Assembly: GCF_019455445.1 (NCBI RefSeq)
Contig: NZ_JAHWUS010000001.1
Coordinates: forward strand, 186,001 to 250,000
Reading direction: 5' to 3'
Length of the DNA stretch: 64,000 bases
Origin: Pseudaquidulcibacter saccharophilus
Lineage (GTDB): Bacteria > Pseudomonadota > Alphaproteobacteria > Caulobacterales > Aquidulcibacteraceae
Numbering within the stretch: the first letter of the stretch is position 1; each line of letters starts with the position of its first letter. A program made the translations under genes and the position numbers. Positions 16,959-26,495 of this stretch are shown here, in pieces. The notes under the pieces are model-generated. The model saw nothing but the letters and a program-made list of their open reading frames with translations, ran no database searches and was not told the origin of the DNA.

Positions 16959-18386
16959 TTATTTAATTTTGAAATAGTTCCTGATTGCCAAACCAAACAA
17001 GAAAATAAGTATTCCTACAAAAATATTTTGGAATACTAAAAAGACATCATAGCCACTTGGGGGTAAGCATAAACTACTATCATTAGGAATATACCCACAA
17101 AATAGAACCCTTTTCATCTGTGAATCTAGTGCTAATTGGCCAACAATTGGAATATGGTTCGCTAAATTGGCTGAGCTTGCAATTTGATTGTATACTTCAG
17201 GACTAATAACTAGATTAGTTTCTATATTTTTGGGTCTATTTTCCCATATTTTTTTAAACACGAATAAATTGTTGTGCCCAGAAAATAATATGAAGCTTAT
17301 AAAATACCAAAATGCTGGCAAGAAAATTGAACGTCCATAATTTGATAGAATTCCATACGCCGCGCTAAAAAATATTATCAATAATGTTGCCGGTAGTTTA
17401 TAGAATAAGCAGTGAAGTTTTTCCCAAATTGTGTTTTCGCCTTTAGTGAGAAAATTCAAATTATATAATAGTGATAACCCCTGTTCTACACGTCTTTCTT
17501 CAATATATAGGTCGCGTTCCAAATCATGGTTTTTTGTTTCTTCGGCAATTTTTCTTAATAGCCGAATATTAATTAATTCTTTTTCATCTAATTTAATAAA
17601 TGGCCATGAACCACTCGTAATTTTTAGCTTTACATTATGGAAATTCGCAGCACTGTGATTTTCACATCTTAACAATTTAGGCAATGAGTGAAATATACTA
17701 CCCGTAAAATCGCAATCCAAATCCCTTCCGGATATATCCAATGTTTTCTCAAATACACACGATTGAAATTTAGGTAGTGATTTCTGCGCAACAAACGTAA
17801 CAAAGTTTACAGCTTCGACAAAATGGCATTTATAGAAACGAGTTGCATTAAATAAGACGCAAATATAAAAATCTGTGGCAACAAATTTACAATTAATAAA
17901 CGTTCCGGTTCCACCAATATGCGCCTGTTTAAAATTTGCATTTTCAATTTTCGAATTATGACACTCTATATTTTGAAAACTTGTATTTTCAAAAATAGCT
18001 GATTTGTAATTTACGCCATTAAATTTTGTTTCAGATGAAAATTTAGAACTTGAAAATGAAATATATTCATCGCTTGTAGATTCGGAAAAATCTGTACCAT
18101 TACCAAAACCACAGCTTACAAAACTAACAATATGCTTTCCAAATTTTGCCCCCTTAAAATTTGCAAATTCTCCAAAATTAAAGTGGCTGAAATTAGGGAT
18201 ACTTTCCAAAGAACTAAAATCAAAGTTTTCAAAATTTACATAATTTGTACAAATTCCGTTTTCTTTGTGCTCTTGAGCGTTTCTATTGCGCCAAGAATTC
18301 CAAGAGCTCTCCCCTCTTTTAGCTAACTCAAGGAAAAATTCTGGCGATTCTGTAATTTTTTCTGCGGCTTCACTAGAGGCATTCAT
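16959..18386 (-). CDS. Pentapeptide-repeat membrane protein
   Basis: 475 residues. Residues ~45-245 are degenerate pentapeptide repeats (for example FSHFNFGEFANFKGAKF, then KIENANFKQAHI), which fold as a right-handed beta helix. The C-terminal part has two membrane segments (LLIIFFSAAYGIL with LPAFWYFISFILFSG, and IFVGILIFLFGLAIRNYF at the very end). Composition is clearly more AT-rich than the neighbours, which suggests transfer. Function unknown; related membrane pentapeptide proteins are reported as possible ion-channel or scaffold proteins. Confidence 0.75.
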   Translation of the reverse strand: MNASSEAAEKITESPEFFLELAKRGESSWNSWRNRNAQEHKENGICTNYVNFENFDFSSLESIPNFSHFNFGEFANFKGAKFGKHIVSFVSCGFGNGTDFSESTSDEYISFSSSKFSSETKFNGVNYKSAIFENTSFQNIECHNSKIENANFKQAHIGGTGTFINCKFVATDFYICVLFNATRFYKCHFVEAVNFVTFVAQKSLPKFQSCVFEKTLDISGRDLDCDFTGSIFHSLPKLLRCENHSAANFHNVKLKITSGSWPFIKLDEKELINIRLLRKIAEETKNHDLERDLYIEERRVEQGLSLLYNLNFLTKGENTIWEKLHCLFYKLPATLLIIFFSAAYGILSNYGRSIFLPAFWYFISFILFSGHNNLFVFKKIWENRPKNIETNLVISPEVYNQIASSANLANHIPIVGQLALDSQMKRVLFCGYIPNDSSLCLPPSGYDVFLVFQNIFVGILIFLFGLAIRNYFKIK

Positions 18387-18518
18387 TCAAAATATAAACC
18401 TAGAAAGATATAATCATAGGTTTAATATATTACATAAAAACCATTGCCAACAGAAAAATTAGTGGCAGAGAAAATAAAACCAGAAATCGCTGTTTATTGT
18501 TTATATTACGCTTTTCCC

Positions 18519-18561
18519 CAAGTCGCTGAGTGAGGAGCGGAGCGCCGAAGGTGGCGACTTG
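18519..18561. repeat. Extragenic hairpin downstream of lepA
   Basis: CAAGTCGC...GCGACTTG encloses a 27-base loop rich in GAGCGGAGCG-type sequence. It is similar in design to hairpins at 11550 and 53771. It ends 7 bases before the lepA stop region and has T-rich flanks but no classic U-run directly after it. Confidence 0.55.
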
Positions 18562-18567
18562 AGACCT

Positions 18568-20370
18568 TTAATTTTCGTCCATCTTAAGTGCAGCAATAAA
18601 CGCCTCTTGCGGGATTTCCACTTTCCCGAACTGCCGCATTTTCTTTTTACCTTCTTTTTGTTTATCAAGAAGTTTGCGTTTACGCGAAATATCGCCGCCA
18701 TAACATTTTGCGGTTACGTCTTTACGAAGTGCAGAGATGGTTTCGCGCGCAATAATACGCCCGCCAAGTGCCGCCTGAATTGGGATTTTAAACAAATGTT
18801 GTGGAATAAGTTCTTTTAGCTTTTCGCACATTGCACGCCCGCGCCCTTCGGCACGACCGGCATGGACAAGCATTGAAAGGGCGTCCACCGGCTCATCATT
18901 TACCAAAATCTGCATTTTCACAAGATTGCCAGAACGATAATCAATTAATTGATAGTCAAATGACGCATAGCCTTTGGAAATTGATTTAAGGCGATCATAA
19001 AAATCGAACACAACTTCATTAAGTGGCAATTCATAAACCACCATCGCGCGCGTACCAATATAGGAAATATCAAGCTGATTACCGCGTCTGTCTTGGCAAA
19101 GTTTGATGATTGAACCCAAATATTCATCGGGTGTAAGGATGGTTGCCTTAATCCACGGCTCGTCAATGGTTTCAATTGACATCACATCAGGCATGTCGGC
19201 GGGGTTGTGAAGCTCTAATTGTTCGCCATTTTTAAGGTTGATGTGGTAAACCACGCTTGGGGCGGTGGCAATCAAATCAAGATTGAATTCACGGCTTAGG
19301 CGTTCTTGAATGATTTCAAGGTGAAGTAGGCCCAAGAAACCGCAACGGAAACCAAAACCAAGTGCCGCAGATGTTTCCATCTCAAAGCTAAAAGATGCAT
19401 CATTAAGGCGAAGTTTGCCCATTGCGGCGCGTAAATCCTCGAATGAGGCGGCATCAACCGGAAACAGGCCGCAGAAAACCACAGGCTGCGCAGGTTTAAA
19501 TCCAGGTAACGCCACGGCATCACGCAGTTTTTCATCAACAATTGTATCGCCCACCAATGCGTCCGCAACTTCTTTGATTGATGCGGTTAAAAAGCCAATT
19601 TCACCCGGACCAAGTTCGGCAATATCGGTGATTTTTGGTTTGAATACACCAACCTTGTCCACGCCATAGCTTGCACCAGTTTGCAGCATTTTAACCCGCA
19701 TACCTTTTTTAAGTGTGCCTTGGATAATGCGCACCAAAACCACAACCCCAAGATATGGGTCATAATAAGCGTCCATCAAAAGCGCTTTTAACGGTTGGGT
19801 TGGATCACCTTCTTTGGGTGCGGGAAGGCGCTCAACAATTGCATCAAGCACCTTGTCCATGCCAATGCCGGTTTTGGCCGAAATTTCGATTGCATCACTG
19901 GCATCAATGCCGATTACTTCTTCGATTTGTGCCTTGATACGCTCTGGCTCGGCGGCAGGAAGGTCAATTTTATTTAAAACCGGAAGAATTTCCAAATCGG
20001 CGTCGATTGCCTGATAAACGTTGGCAAGTGTTTGTGCCTCTACCCCTTGGGAGGCGTCAACCACCAAAAGCGCACCTTCGCACGCCGCCAAAGAGCGTGA
20101 AACTTCGTATGCAAAGTCAACGTGCCCCGGGGTGTCGATAAGGTTTAAAACATAATCTTCGCCGTCTTTGTGATAATCAAGACGGACAGTTTGTGCCTTG
20201 ATGGTAATGCCGCGTTCGCGTTCAATATCCATATTATCAAGGACTTGTTCTTTCATTTCACGTTGGGTCAAGCCACCTGTCATTTGGATAAGGCGGTCAG
20301 AAAGCGTGGACTTGCCGTGGTCAATATGGGCAACAATAGAAAAATTGCGGATATTTTGTTGTTTAGTCAT
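18568..20370 (-). CDS. lepA: Elongation factor 4 (LepA)
   Basis: 600 residues, full length. GTPase motifs: AHIDHGKST (G1), DTPGHVDF (G3), LNKIDLP (G4). The C-terminal LepA-specific domain ends [20 protein letters not shown], where the basic stretch contacts rRNA. EF-4 is a ribosome-binding translational GTPase that helps initiation and recovery from stalled states. It is transcribed alone. Confidence 0.97.
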   Translation of the reverse strand: MTKQQNIRNFSIVAHIDHGKSTLSDRLIQMTGGLTQREMKEQVLDNMDIERERGITIKAQTVRLDYHKDGEDYVLNLIDTPGHVDFAYEVSRSLAACEGALLVVDASQGVEAQTLANVYQAIDADLEILPVLNKIDLPAAEPERIKAQIEEVIGIDASDAIEISAKTGIGMDKVLDAIVERLPAPKEGDPTQPLKALLMDAYYDPYLGVVVLVRIIQGTLKKGMRVKMLQTGASYGVDKVGVFKPKITDIAELGPGEIGFLTASIKEVADALVGDTIVDEKLRDAVALPGFKPAQPVVFCGLFPVDAASFEDLRAAMGKLRLNDASFSFEMETSAALGFGFRCGFLGLLHLEIIQERLSREFNLDLIATAPSVVYHINLKNGEQLELHNPADMPDVMSIETIDEPWIKATILTPDEYLGSIIKLCQDRRGNQLDISYIGTRAMVVYELPLNEVVFDFYDRLKSISKGYASFDYQLIDYRSGNLVKMQILVNDEPVDALSMLVHAGRAEGRGRAMCEKLKELIPQHLFKIPIQAALGGRIIARETISALRKDVTAKCYGGDISRKRKLLDKQKEGKKKMRQFGKVEIPQEAFIAALKMDEN

Positions 20371-20546
20371 GCTTTCCCATAGCTTATTTTAATAAAAACT
20401 CAAATGTTACTGGCATTAAACCAACTGCAAGACGGGAATTAATTAACATTATGAAAATTTAATCATCTTGTTAACCTAATTTAAGCCATATTAATCCAAA
20501 ATAATCCGTACAGGGGCGAATAACCTTTATTTATCCGGAGTTTATA

Positions 20547-21155
20547 ATGAAAAAATCAATCACTATCCTATCACTGCTAGCAGGTTCTATGTTGGCTGTT
20601 CTGGCGATTGGTTCACCAGCATCCGCACAAGAAATTTCCGAGGCACAGATTTCACAAGCATCAACCGATGCATCAACCTATTCTAAAGATGAAGTTTTAA
20701 AGGCCGCAGTTGACTTTTTCGGCACTTCTTCGGGTGCATTGGCACAGGTTGTTGAAAAAGTATTCAAAGACCAAGGTGAGCCTGTGGGCTATATCGTTGG
20801 CCAAGAAGGCAGCGCATCATTGGGTGTTGGCCTTAAATATGGTCATGGCGAATTGATTATGAAAGATGGCACAAAACGCAAAGTTTACTGGCGTGGCCCA
20901 TCAATCGGTTTTGATACCGGCGCAAATGGATCAAAAGTATTCACACTTGTTTATAACCTTGGCAACCCAGATGGCATTTATCGCCGTTATCCGGGTGTTG
21001 AAGGTTCGGCATTCTTTATTGCCGGCGTTGCCGCAACCTATCAGCAAGCAGAAGGTGTAACCCTTGCACCAATTAGAACTGGTGTTGGTCTGCGTCTTGG
21101 TGCGAATGTTGGCTATACCGCATATTCTGCAAAAAGCCACATTAACCCATTCTAA
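20547..21155 (+). CDS. eipA: Envelope integrity protein EipA (DUF1134)
   Basis: 202 residues behind CCGGAG. Signal peptide to about residue 27 (GSPASAQE). The mature protein shows the DUF1134 core: FFGTSSGALAQVVEKVFKD, GEPVGYIVGQEGSASLGVGL, and VGLRLGANVGYTAYS at the end. In Brucella, EipA is a periplasmic beta-barrel-like protein needed for envelope stress resistance and is under CtrA control. Upstream of this copy are several TTAA/TTAACC words (20435-20480), but not with the exact N7 spacing. Confidence 0.9.
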   Translation: MKKSITILSLLAGSMLAVLAIGSPASAQEISEAQISQASTDASTYSKDEVLKAAVDFFGTSSGALAQVVEKVFKDQGEPVGYIVGQEGSASLGVGLKYGHGELIMKDGTKRKVYWRGPSIGFDTGANGSKVFTLVYNLGNPDGIYRRYPGVEGSAFFIAGVAATYQQAEGVTLAPIRTGVGLRLGANVGYTAYSAKSHINPF

Positions 21156-21180
21156 GGTTTTTTGAATTTAGAGAAGCAAA

Positions 21181-21208
21181 AAGCCGGAAATTGCTTTCCG
21201 GCTTTTTT
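21181..21208 (+). terminator. Terminator after eipA
   Basis: AAGCCGGAAA-ttgc-TTTCCGGCTT is a perfect 10-bp stem followed by TTTTG. It may also serve the convergent gene. Confidence 0.9.
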
Positions 21209-21222
21209 GTTTGTATTTTGGT

Positions 21223-21618
21223 TTAATGAACTACCAATGGTCTTTCATTTTCGGGTTCAAAAACCATATGTGCCACGCCAATTTTACGGGCGGCCTTGAT
21301 TAATGCGGCAACCTCCGGCTCCCAACCATCGTCTTTATTGGCGATTGGCAATGCATTGCGCACCTTTATATCAATCCAACCATATTGACCCAATGTGGCA
21401 TCCAAAAGCGCACCGGCATTTAACCCCTCATCATGCATATAATCATAAAGATGGCCAGTTTCGGCAAGTTTGTCACAATCCACAACGCTAATCATGGCGC
21501 ATTTGCACCCTTTTGCGACCTTGGGGTGATAATTTTCGGCAACCACGGTTCCGATAAGGATAATTTGTCCTGAAATAATACTGTCTTCTTGCATATTCAT
21601 CATTGACGCAAATTCCAT
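21223..21618 (-). CDS. Conserved-looking hypothetical protein
   Basis: 131 residues, soluble, no signal. Contains GQIILIGTVVAENYHPKVAKGCKCAMISVV at the start and AHMVFEPENERPLVVH at the end; I do not recognise a family. The two nearby Cys (KGCKC) could bind metal. It is divergent from udk with only 18 bases between the annotated starts, so the true start may be one of the internal Met codons at residues 6, 7 or 9. Long stop-free frame and terminator placement support it as real. Confidence 0.6.
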   Translation of the reverse strand: MEFASMMNMQEDSIISGQIILIGTVVAENYHPKVAKGCKCAMISVVDCDKLAETGHLYDYMHDEGLNAGALLDATLGQYGWIDIKVRNALPIANKDDGWEPEVAALIKAARKIGVAHMVFEPENERPLVVH

Positions 21619-21636
21619 ACCGGCTAAATTTTATAG

Positions 21637-22278
21637 ATGGTTAATAATTTCTTAATAGGCATAAGCGGTGGATCTTGTTCTGGCAAGACCACTTTTGCAA
21701 AAAAACTTGCATCCCTAATATGCAACAACAGTCCGGCGCTTGGGGTACGTATAATTTCCGAAGATGATTATTACCACGATCGTGAAACCCTAAATGACAT
21801 TGAATTTTACGACGGGATATTCGATGACCCAATAATTCGTGACCATGATTTATTATTGGCAAACCTTGCGCAATTGGCACGTGGTCAAAGTGTTGAAATT
21901 CCGCAATATGATTTTGTTCACCATCGGCGTGGCGATAGTTTACAAACCATTCACCCCGCAAATATCATTATATTAGAGGGGCTTCACCTTTTTTGTAATG
22001 ATGCACTTGTCGAAAAAATTGATTTCAAGGTTTTTATCGAACTAGAAGATGAGACAAGACTTTCGCGCCGCCTTACACGCGATATTAATGAGCGCGGGCG
22101 CGATGAAGCATCGGTACTTTCACAATATAATGGGGTTCGCCGTGCCTATAATAAATTTATTGAACCCATTAAAACCCGTGCCGATATAATCACAAGGGGT
22201 GATTTTAATGATGAAATGCTGCAAAATATTTATCAATTAATTCAAAATCGAATTAATAAAGCGGAAAACCATTTATAG
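21637..22278 (+). CDS. udk: Uridine kinase-like protein
   Basis: 213 residues. P-loop GISGGSCSGKTTFAKKL at 8-24, the catalytic SEDDYYHDR near residue 41, the substrate segment VEIPQYDFVHHRR near 85, and ILEGLHLF near 110 match the uridine kinase/phosphoribulokinase family. It should phosphorylate uridine and cytidine to UMP/CMP in pyrimidine salvage. Length is typical. No neighbour of the same pathway. Confidence 0.88.
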   Translation: MVNNFLIGISGGSCSGKTTFAKKLASLICNNSPALGVRIISEDDYYHDRETLNDIEFYDGIFDDPIIRDHDLLLANLAQLARGQSVEIPQYDFVHHRRGDSLQTIHPANIIILEGLHLFCNDALVEKIDFKVFIELEDETRLSRRLTRDINERGRDEASVLSQYNGVRRAYNKFIEPIKTRADIITRGDFNDEMLQNIYQLIQNRINKAENHL

Positions 22279-22407
22279 TAAATGGTGGCATAAAAAGTTA
22301 TTCAACTGAAACTTAAATAAAATATATGAAACTTGTTATGTTTCATTCAGATTTTATATGTATAATTAAACCATGTAGTTCAGTAATAACTATTAAAAGA
22401 GATTGAG

Positions 22408-22845
22408 ATGAAAAATAACGGTTTTAAAATTCTATCACTTGCGGCAATTGGCATTGGTCTATTTGGCATTGGTGCGGCGGCATACGCACAAGCGCAGGCG
22501 GCAAATCGCCCGCTTCCCGGGCGCTGGGAATTTAAGACTGTTGCCGCGGGTATTTATAATGATTCCGATGATTATTGCTTGTCACAAGCCGAAATCGATC
22601 GGTTTTATAATAACCCTTGTAAACGCAATAGCGTTTGCGTTTATTCGGTTAAGAAATTTAATCCAGACGGAAGCGCAACCTTTAAAGGCACATGGACCGA
22701 TCGCAAAAAACGCGTAACCAAACTTAATGTTAATGGCGTTTTCCAGCCGGCTAAACTTACATTAAAAGGAACTGCAAGCATTTATAATGTCCCAGTTCCG
22801 ATAAATTTCACCGCAACCAGAATTGCGGCGACCTGTAAAAAATAG
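22408..22845 (+). CDS. DUF3617-like exported protein
   Basis: 145 residues. N-terminal signal with cleavage near AAAYAQAQA. The mature part begins LPGRWEFKTVAAG and has four or five cysteines (DYCLS, PCKRNSVC, TCKK), as in the DUF3617 family where the PGxWE motif is followed by a Cys-rich beta domain. Periplasmic; function unknown. Followed by a strong terminator. Confidence 0.7.
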   Translation: MKNNGFKILSLAAIGIGLFGIGAAAYAQAQAANRPLPGRWEFKTVAAGIYNDSDDYCLSQAEIDRFYNNPCKRNSVCVYSVKKFNPDGSATFKGTWTDRKKRVTKLNVNGVFQPAKLTLKGTASIYNVPVPINFTATRIAATCKK

Positions 22846-22865
22846 CTCTAAAATTTAATTTTAAT

Positions 22866-22894
22866 AAATGGCGGCGCAAAATGCCGCCATTTTT
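22866..22894 (+). terminator. Terminator after the DUF3617-like gene
   Basis: AAATGGCGGC-gcaaaat-GCCGCCATTT then TT. A perfect 10-bp stem, 20 bases after the stop codon. Confidence 0.88.
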
Positions 22895-23056
22895 GTCATT
22901 TAAGCCTTTAATATTGCGTGATTTTATTTCACCACGCATAATTAATGAGATTTACTGCCCTAATGACGTAAAAATGTCGGATTCTGTTAGTAGTTTGTCT
23001 TGACCTATGATAAAATTCCTTTAACCCATAAATCACATTTTTGTGGAGCAATTGGT

Positions 23057-24331
23057 TTGAGCGAAGAAGAAAACACTGAAACCCAGATGGAACAGCAACC
23101 CGAAACTACTGAAACCGCATCTCAACTCGCGGCAGAAGCAACGAGTAATGATATAGAATCTTCTGCTGCCTCTGAAACAGATGCAAAAGAAGCCAATTCG
23201 GAATCCACAAGCGAAGCGCCAAAAGAGACTTTAATTCTGGGCGACTTTGGTGAAATCATCTGGAATGATGAAACAATTGCAAAAGTTACCACCGGTAACG
23301 CGCATCTTGAACCAAAATTTGAAATCACACGTGAAGAGCTAAACCGTGATGAAACCCGTGATGTGGTTACAGAACGTCTTAGCAATTGGCTTGAAGACAT
23401 GCTTCACACTGATTTGTTTCCTCTATTCCGTTTAAAATCAGCAATTGAACATGTTGCGCCGGAGGCAAATGCCGAAGTTGCCGCCACAACAGAAGCTGTT
23501 GCAGAAACCACAGAAGCGCCTGCCGAAGCGGAAACTGCCGCTGCTGCACCGGTTGTTCATACCGTCCTAAGTGATGAGGCAAAAGTTCTTGCGCAAAAAT
23601 TGCTTGATTCACATGGTATTTTAAACCGCGCCTATGTTGAAAAAGAGGTTGCGGCATTATCACAAGAAGTTCGTAAAAGCCTGCGCGTACTTGGTATAAG
23701 ATTTGGTCGCTCTGCGGTTTATTTCCCACTACTTCTAAAACCAAAAGCAGTTCGATTGAATGCAATTCTTGGTTATTTATCCGATGGTGCCAAATCTGAA
23801 AAACCATTCTTGCCACCAATTGGCGTTACCTCTTTTGAAGCGGATGAAACCCGCACTGAAAAAGAATACGATTTAATCGGTTTCCGTAATATTGCCGGTC
23901 GTTCAATTCGTATTGATATTCTTGACCGCGTTTTGGACGTTTTATATGAGGCACAAAAAGAGGCAAAGGGCGCAATTCCAATGCCACAATCTGTTGTGTC
24001 ATTCCTTGGTGTATCCAATGAAATCGCCGAAAAAGTTGTTGAGACATTGGGTTGGGTAAAAAGCACCGATGAAGAAGGCAAGGTATTATGGCAATTTAAA
24101 CGCCCTAAACCACCGCAAAAACCCTTTAAACCACGTCCACAAACTTCTGAGGGTGGTAATCGCGAATTTAAGCGTCCTGATCAAAACTTTGGTGGTAAAA
24201 AACGCAAAGATAACAAAGGCGGCGGCAAACCAAAAGGCGGCCGTGATTATTCATCTGGCCCTAAACGCAACGATGGCGATAGCCCGTTTGCAATTCTTGC
24301 CAGCCTTAAATTAGGCGATAAAAAAGAATAA
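23057..24331 (+). CDS. Stand-alone C-terminal domain of an MgpS/Suv3-type RNA helicase
   Basis: About 424 residues from a TTG start at 23057, which has GGAG 8 bases upstream; another TTG at 23000 is less likely. An acidic Glu/Thr/Ala-rich N-terminus is followed by domains that in other alphaproteobacteria form the C-terminal part of a long DEAD/DEAH helicase, notably LRVLGIRFGRSAVYFPLLLK and YDLIGFRNIAGRSIRIDILD. The tail is Lys/Gly-rich (GGKKRKDNKGGGKPKGG), typical for RNA binding. No helicase motifs (no Walker A or DExH) exist in or upstream of it. Either the gene is split, with the motor elsewhere, or this domain acts alone. Confidence 0.7.
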   Translation: MSEEENTETQMEQQPETTETASQLAAEATSNDIESSAASETDAKEANSESTSEAPKETLILGDFGEIIWNDETIAKVTTGNAHLEPKFEITREELNRDETRDVVTERLSNWLEDMLHTDLFPLFRLKSAIEHVAPEANAEVAATTEAVAETTEAPAEAETAAAAPVVHTVLSDEAKVLAQKLLDSHGILNRAYVEKEVAALSQEVRKSLRVLGIRFGRSAVYFPLLLKPKAVRLNAILGYLSDGAKSEKPFLPPIGVTSFEADETRTEKEYDLIGFRNIAGRSIRIDILDRVLDVLYEAQKEAKGAIPMPQSVVSFLGVSNEIAEKVVETLGWVKSTDEEGKVLWQFKRPKPPQKPFKPRPQTSEGGNREFKRPDQNFGGKKRKDNKGGGKPKGGRDYSSGPKRNDGDSPFAILASLKLGDKKE

Positions 24332-24354
24332 TTCAAAATATGGGTTTTAAAAAC

Positions 24355-24389
24355 ACCGGATATTTCAAATGAAATGTCCGGTTTTTTTA
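24355..24389. terminator. Bidirectional terminator between convergent genes
   Basis: ACCGGATATTTC-aaat-GAAATGTCCGGT (one wobble) then TTTTTTT. It serves the helicase-domain gene and probably also the tipF-like gene ending at 24387. Confidence 0.85.
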
Positions 24390-25625
24390 TGCGCGTTTAC
24401 GCAAAATATCACCATCAGTATCGGGCGCGATAACTTCACCCAATGGGCGCGGCGCACCGAAAAGATTACCTTGGGCAAAGCCTAAATCAAGTTCCAATGC
24501 TTCGATAATTACGCGCTCATCTTCTACGCGGTCGGCAATTAAATCAACGCCATAACGGGCAAATAATGATGCAACATCTTGTGGTTCAAATTCGCGCGCA
24601 AGGCCAGTAATTGGGCGAACCCCATCGCGTAACAATTGTTGCACCAATTTGTTGCCGGCGATTTTAACGTAGCGCACGCCCATTCTTTCAAGTTTACGCA
24701 AATCAACATCAATTGAATCACAGCGATCAATTGAAAAACGATAACCAAGGTCAAATAAACGACCCATATTACGTTCAGCGGTTAGACCCAATCTTTCAAA
24801 TGCATCGCGCGGTAATTCAAAAATTAATGAGCCAACCAAATCACGGTTTTGTTTTAAATAATCAATAAATTGCGCAAAGAAGGTTTCATCACCCAATGAA
24901 GTCGGTGAAATATTGCAAAATAATGAAATGCGGCGGTCACGGCGAATGGTTTGCCGCGCAAGCTGGACACATTTTAACAATAACATATTGTCGATTTCGG
25001 CAACCAAGCCAGAATTTTCAGCAACCTTTAAAAACTCACCAGGCATAATTAATTGGCCAGTGCTGTCACGAAGGCGGGTAAAACATTCGTAAAAGGAAAC
25101 CCGTCTTTGCGGAAGGGTTACGATTGGCTGCAAATGAATTTCAACACGGCTTGCGTCGATTGCCTCTTGAACAGCCGCAAGCAATGAACGCTCTGTACGC
25201 TTAGGGCGTGTTGAAAGCGGTGTAATATTATCAACACGCGCCTGCTTTTGTGCGGCAAAGGCGGCAATACTATGGGCAAGGTCTTTTAATTCATCGACAA
25301 TTTTTTCTTCGCGCTGGCGGCTTTCTTCAAGGATTTGTTCTTTGAACTCTTCAAATTCGGCGCGGGTCTTTTCGTTTTCAAGACGTAATTGTTCAATCTC
25401 ACCATTTAATTGATTGGTGAATTGGCGTGGTAGGCGGATTTTTTTTGGCAAAAACACTGAATGCAACAAACCGCAGGCAAGCGTGAACATTCCACCAAGG
25501 CACATTGCAACCGCATTTGTGTATTGAAAATAAATACTGGCAACCATGCCAATACCAACACCAAGTGCGATATAAACAATTGTTAGAATAATATTAATAG
25601 CCGCCGCGTACAAATTAACCACCAT
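24387..25625 (-). CDS. tipF: TipF-like degenerate EAL-domain membrane protein
   Basis: 412 residues. Two N-terminal membrane helices (about 8-30 and 37-57), a coiled coil (about 70-130, EQLRLENEKTRAEFEEF), then an EAL domain (about 160-400). Catalytic signatures are broken: EAL reads ECF, and the DDFGTG loop reads DRCDSID, so it should bind rather than cleave c-di-GMP. This architecture is that of TipF, the Caulobacter c-di-GMP receptor that places the flagellum at the new pole. A perfect CtrA box stands 49 bases upstream. No flagellar genes are in the window. Confidence 0.7.
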   Translation of the reverse strand: MVVNLYAAAINIILTIVYIALGVGIGMVASIYFQYTNAVAMCLGGMFTLACGLLHSVFLPKKIRLPRQFTNQLNGEIEQLRLENEKTRAEFEEFKEQILEESRQREEKIVDELKDLAHSIAAFAAQKQARVDNITPLSTRPKRTERSLLAAVQEAIDASRVEIHLQPIVTLPQRRVSFYECFTRLRDSTGQLIMPGEFLKVAENSGLVAEIDNMLLLKCVQLARQTIRRDRRISLFCNISPTSLGDETFFAQFIDYLKQNRDLVGSLIFELPRDAFERLGLTAERNMGRLFDLGYRFSIDRCDSIDVDLRKLERMGVRYVKIAGNKLVQQLLRDGVRPITGLAREFEPQDVASLFARYGVDLIADRVEDERVIIEALELDLGFAQGNLFGAPRPLGEVIAPDTDGDILRKRA

Positions 25626-25673
25626 TTTCTATGATGAACCGAAAAAATCTTTTAAATATAGCGGTTAATTTGG

Positions 25674-25688
25674 TTAACACATGGTTAA
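25674..25688. promoter_or_regulatory. CtrA box upstream of the tipF-like gene
   Basis: TTAACACATGGTTAA matches TTAA-N7-TTAA exactly. It lies 49 bases upstream of the tipF-like start codon, in the short gap after the sirtuin gene. CtrA control of flagellar placement genes is known in Caulobacter. Confidence 0.65.
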
Positions 25689-25689
25689 T

Positions 25690-26403
25690 TTATTCATTTC
25701 TTAACAATTCATCAACATATGCTGGAACGGTTTCTGTGGCTTTGCCAATGCGGGTTTCGTCAAACAAACTATTGCCAACACTTGGTTCAATATTGAATTC
25801 AACAGTATGCGCACCAGAACGTTTTGCAATTTCAACAAAGCTAGAAGCAGGGTGAACGTTTCCCGATGTTCCGATTGATAAAAACAAGCTTGATTTCAAA
25901 AGCGCCTTATAAATTTCATCCATATCAAACGGCATTTCGCCAAACCATACAATATGCGGACGCAATGTTGCGGTTTTGTCAAATGGTGAAACCGTATCGG
26001 GTAAAATATCCCCATGCCATTCGGTTGGAAAATTGGTTTTGGTGCAACGTGCTTTTAATAATTCACCATGCAAGTGGATAAGATGCCCAGGAACGCCATA
26101 TTCCTTGGCGGCACGGTCGTGTAAGTCGTCAACATTCTGGGTAACAATTAAAACTTCGCCGCGATGCCAATTTTTAACAAGCTTCGCAAGTGCTAGGTGT
26201 GCCTCATTTGGCTTCACCTCGGACAGTTGGCGACGACGGGCATTGTAAAACTCATTAACAAGATTGGGGTCGCGGGCATAGGCTTCGGGCGTTGCCACAT
26301 CGTCAATTTTATGGCCATGCCAAAGCCCATCCGCAGCGCGAAAAGTCTGAAGACCAGATTCCGCAGAGATACCAGCACCAGTAAGAATAACAATGTTTTT
26401 CAT
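25690..26403 (-). CDS. cobB: NAD-dependent protein deacylase (sirtuin)
   Basis: 237 residues from the ATG at 26403 behind GGGAG; a longer frame upstream is unconserved. NAD-binding GAGISAESGLQTFRAADGLW, then TQNVDDLHDRAA, then catalytic His in LIHLHGEL. The usual two CxxC zinc pairs are reduced to one Cys (KARCTKT), as in some class III sirtuins, so no zinc site is expected. It removes acetyl or succinyl groups from lysines. Near the end, ISIGTSGNVHPAS-like and FNIEPS segments complete the Rossmann fold. Confidence 0.9.
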   Translation of the reverse strand: MKNIVILTGAGISAESGLQTFRAADGLWHGHKIDDVATPEAYARDPNLVNEFYNARRRQLSEVKPNEAHLALAKLVKNWHRGEVLIVTQNVDDLHDRAAKEYGVPGHLIHLHGELLKARCTKTNFPTEWHGDILPDTVSPFDKTATLRPHIVWFGEMPFDMDEIYKALLKSSLFLSIGTSGNVHPASSFVEIAKRSGAHTVEFNIEPSVGNSLFDETRIGKATETVPAYVDELLRNE

Positions 26404-26495
26404 TTCAAATCTCCCACCGCAATATGTTTTGCACTTCATATGGCGTAATTATGCCATATTAAAGGCGACATCATTTTAATCAGGCGGGAATATTT

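Noticed and set aside
20435-20480. CtrA box upstream of eipA
   Set aside because: TTAA words occur with spacings of 6 or 8, not 7; noted as suggestive only because EipA is CtrA-controlled in Brucella.
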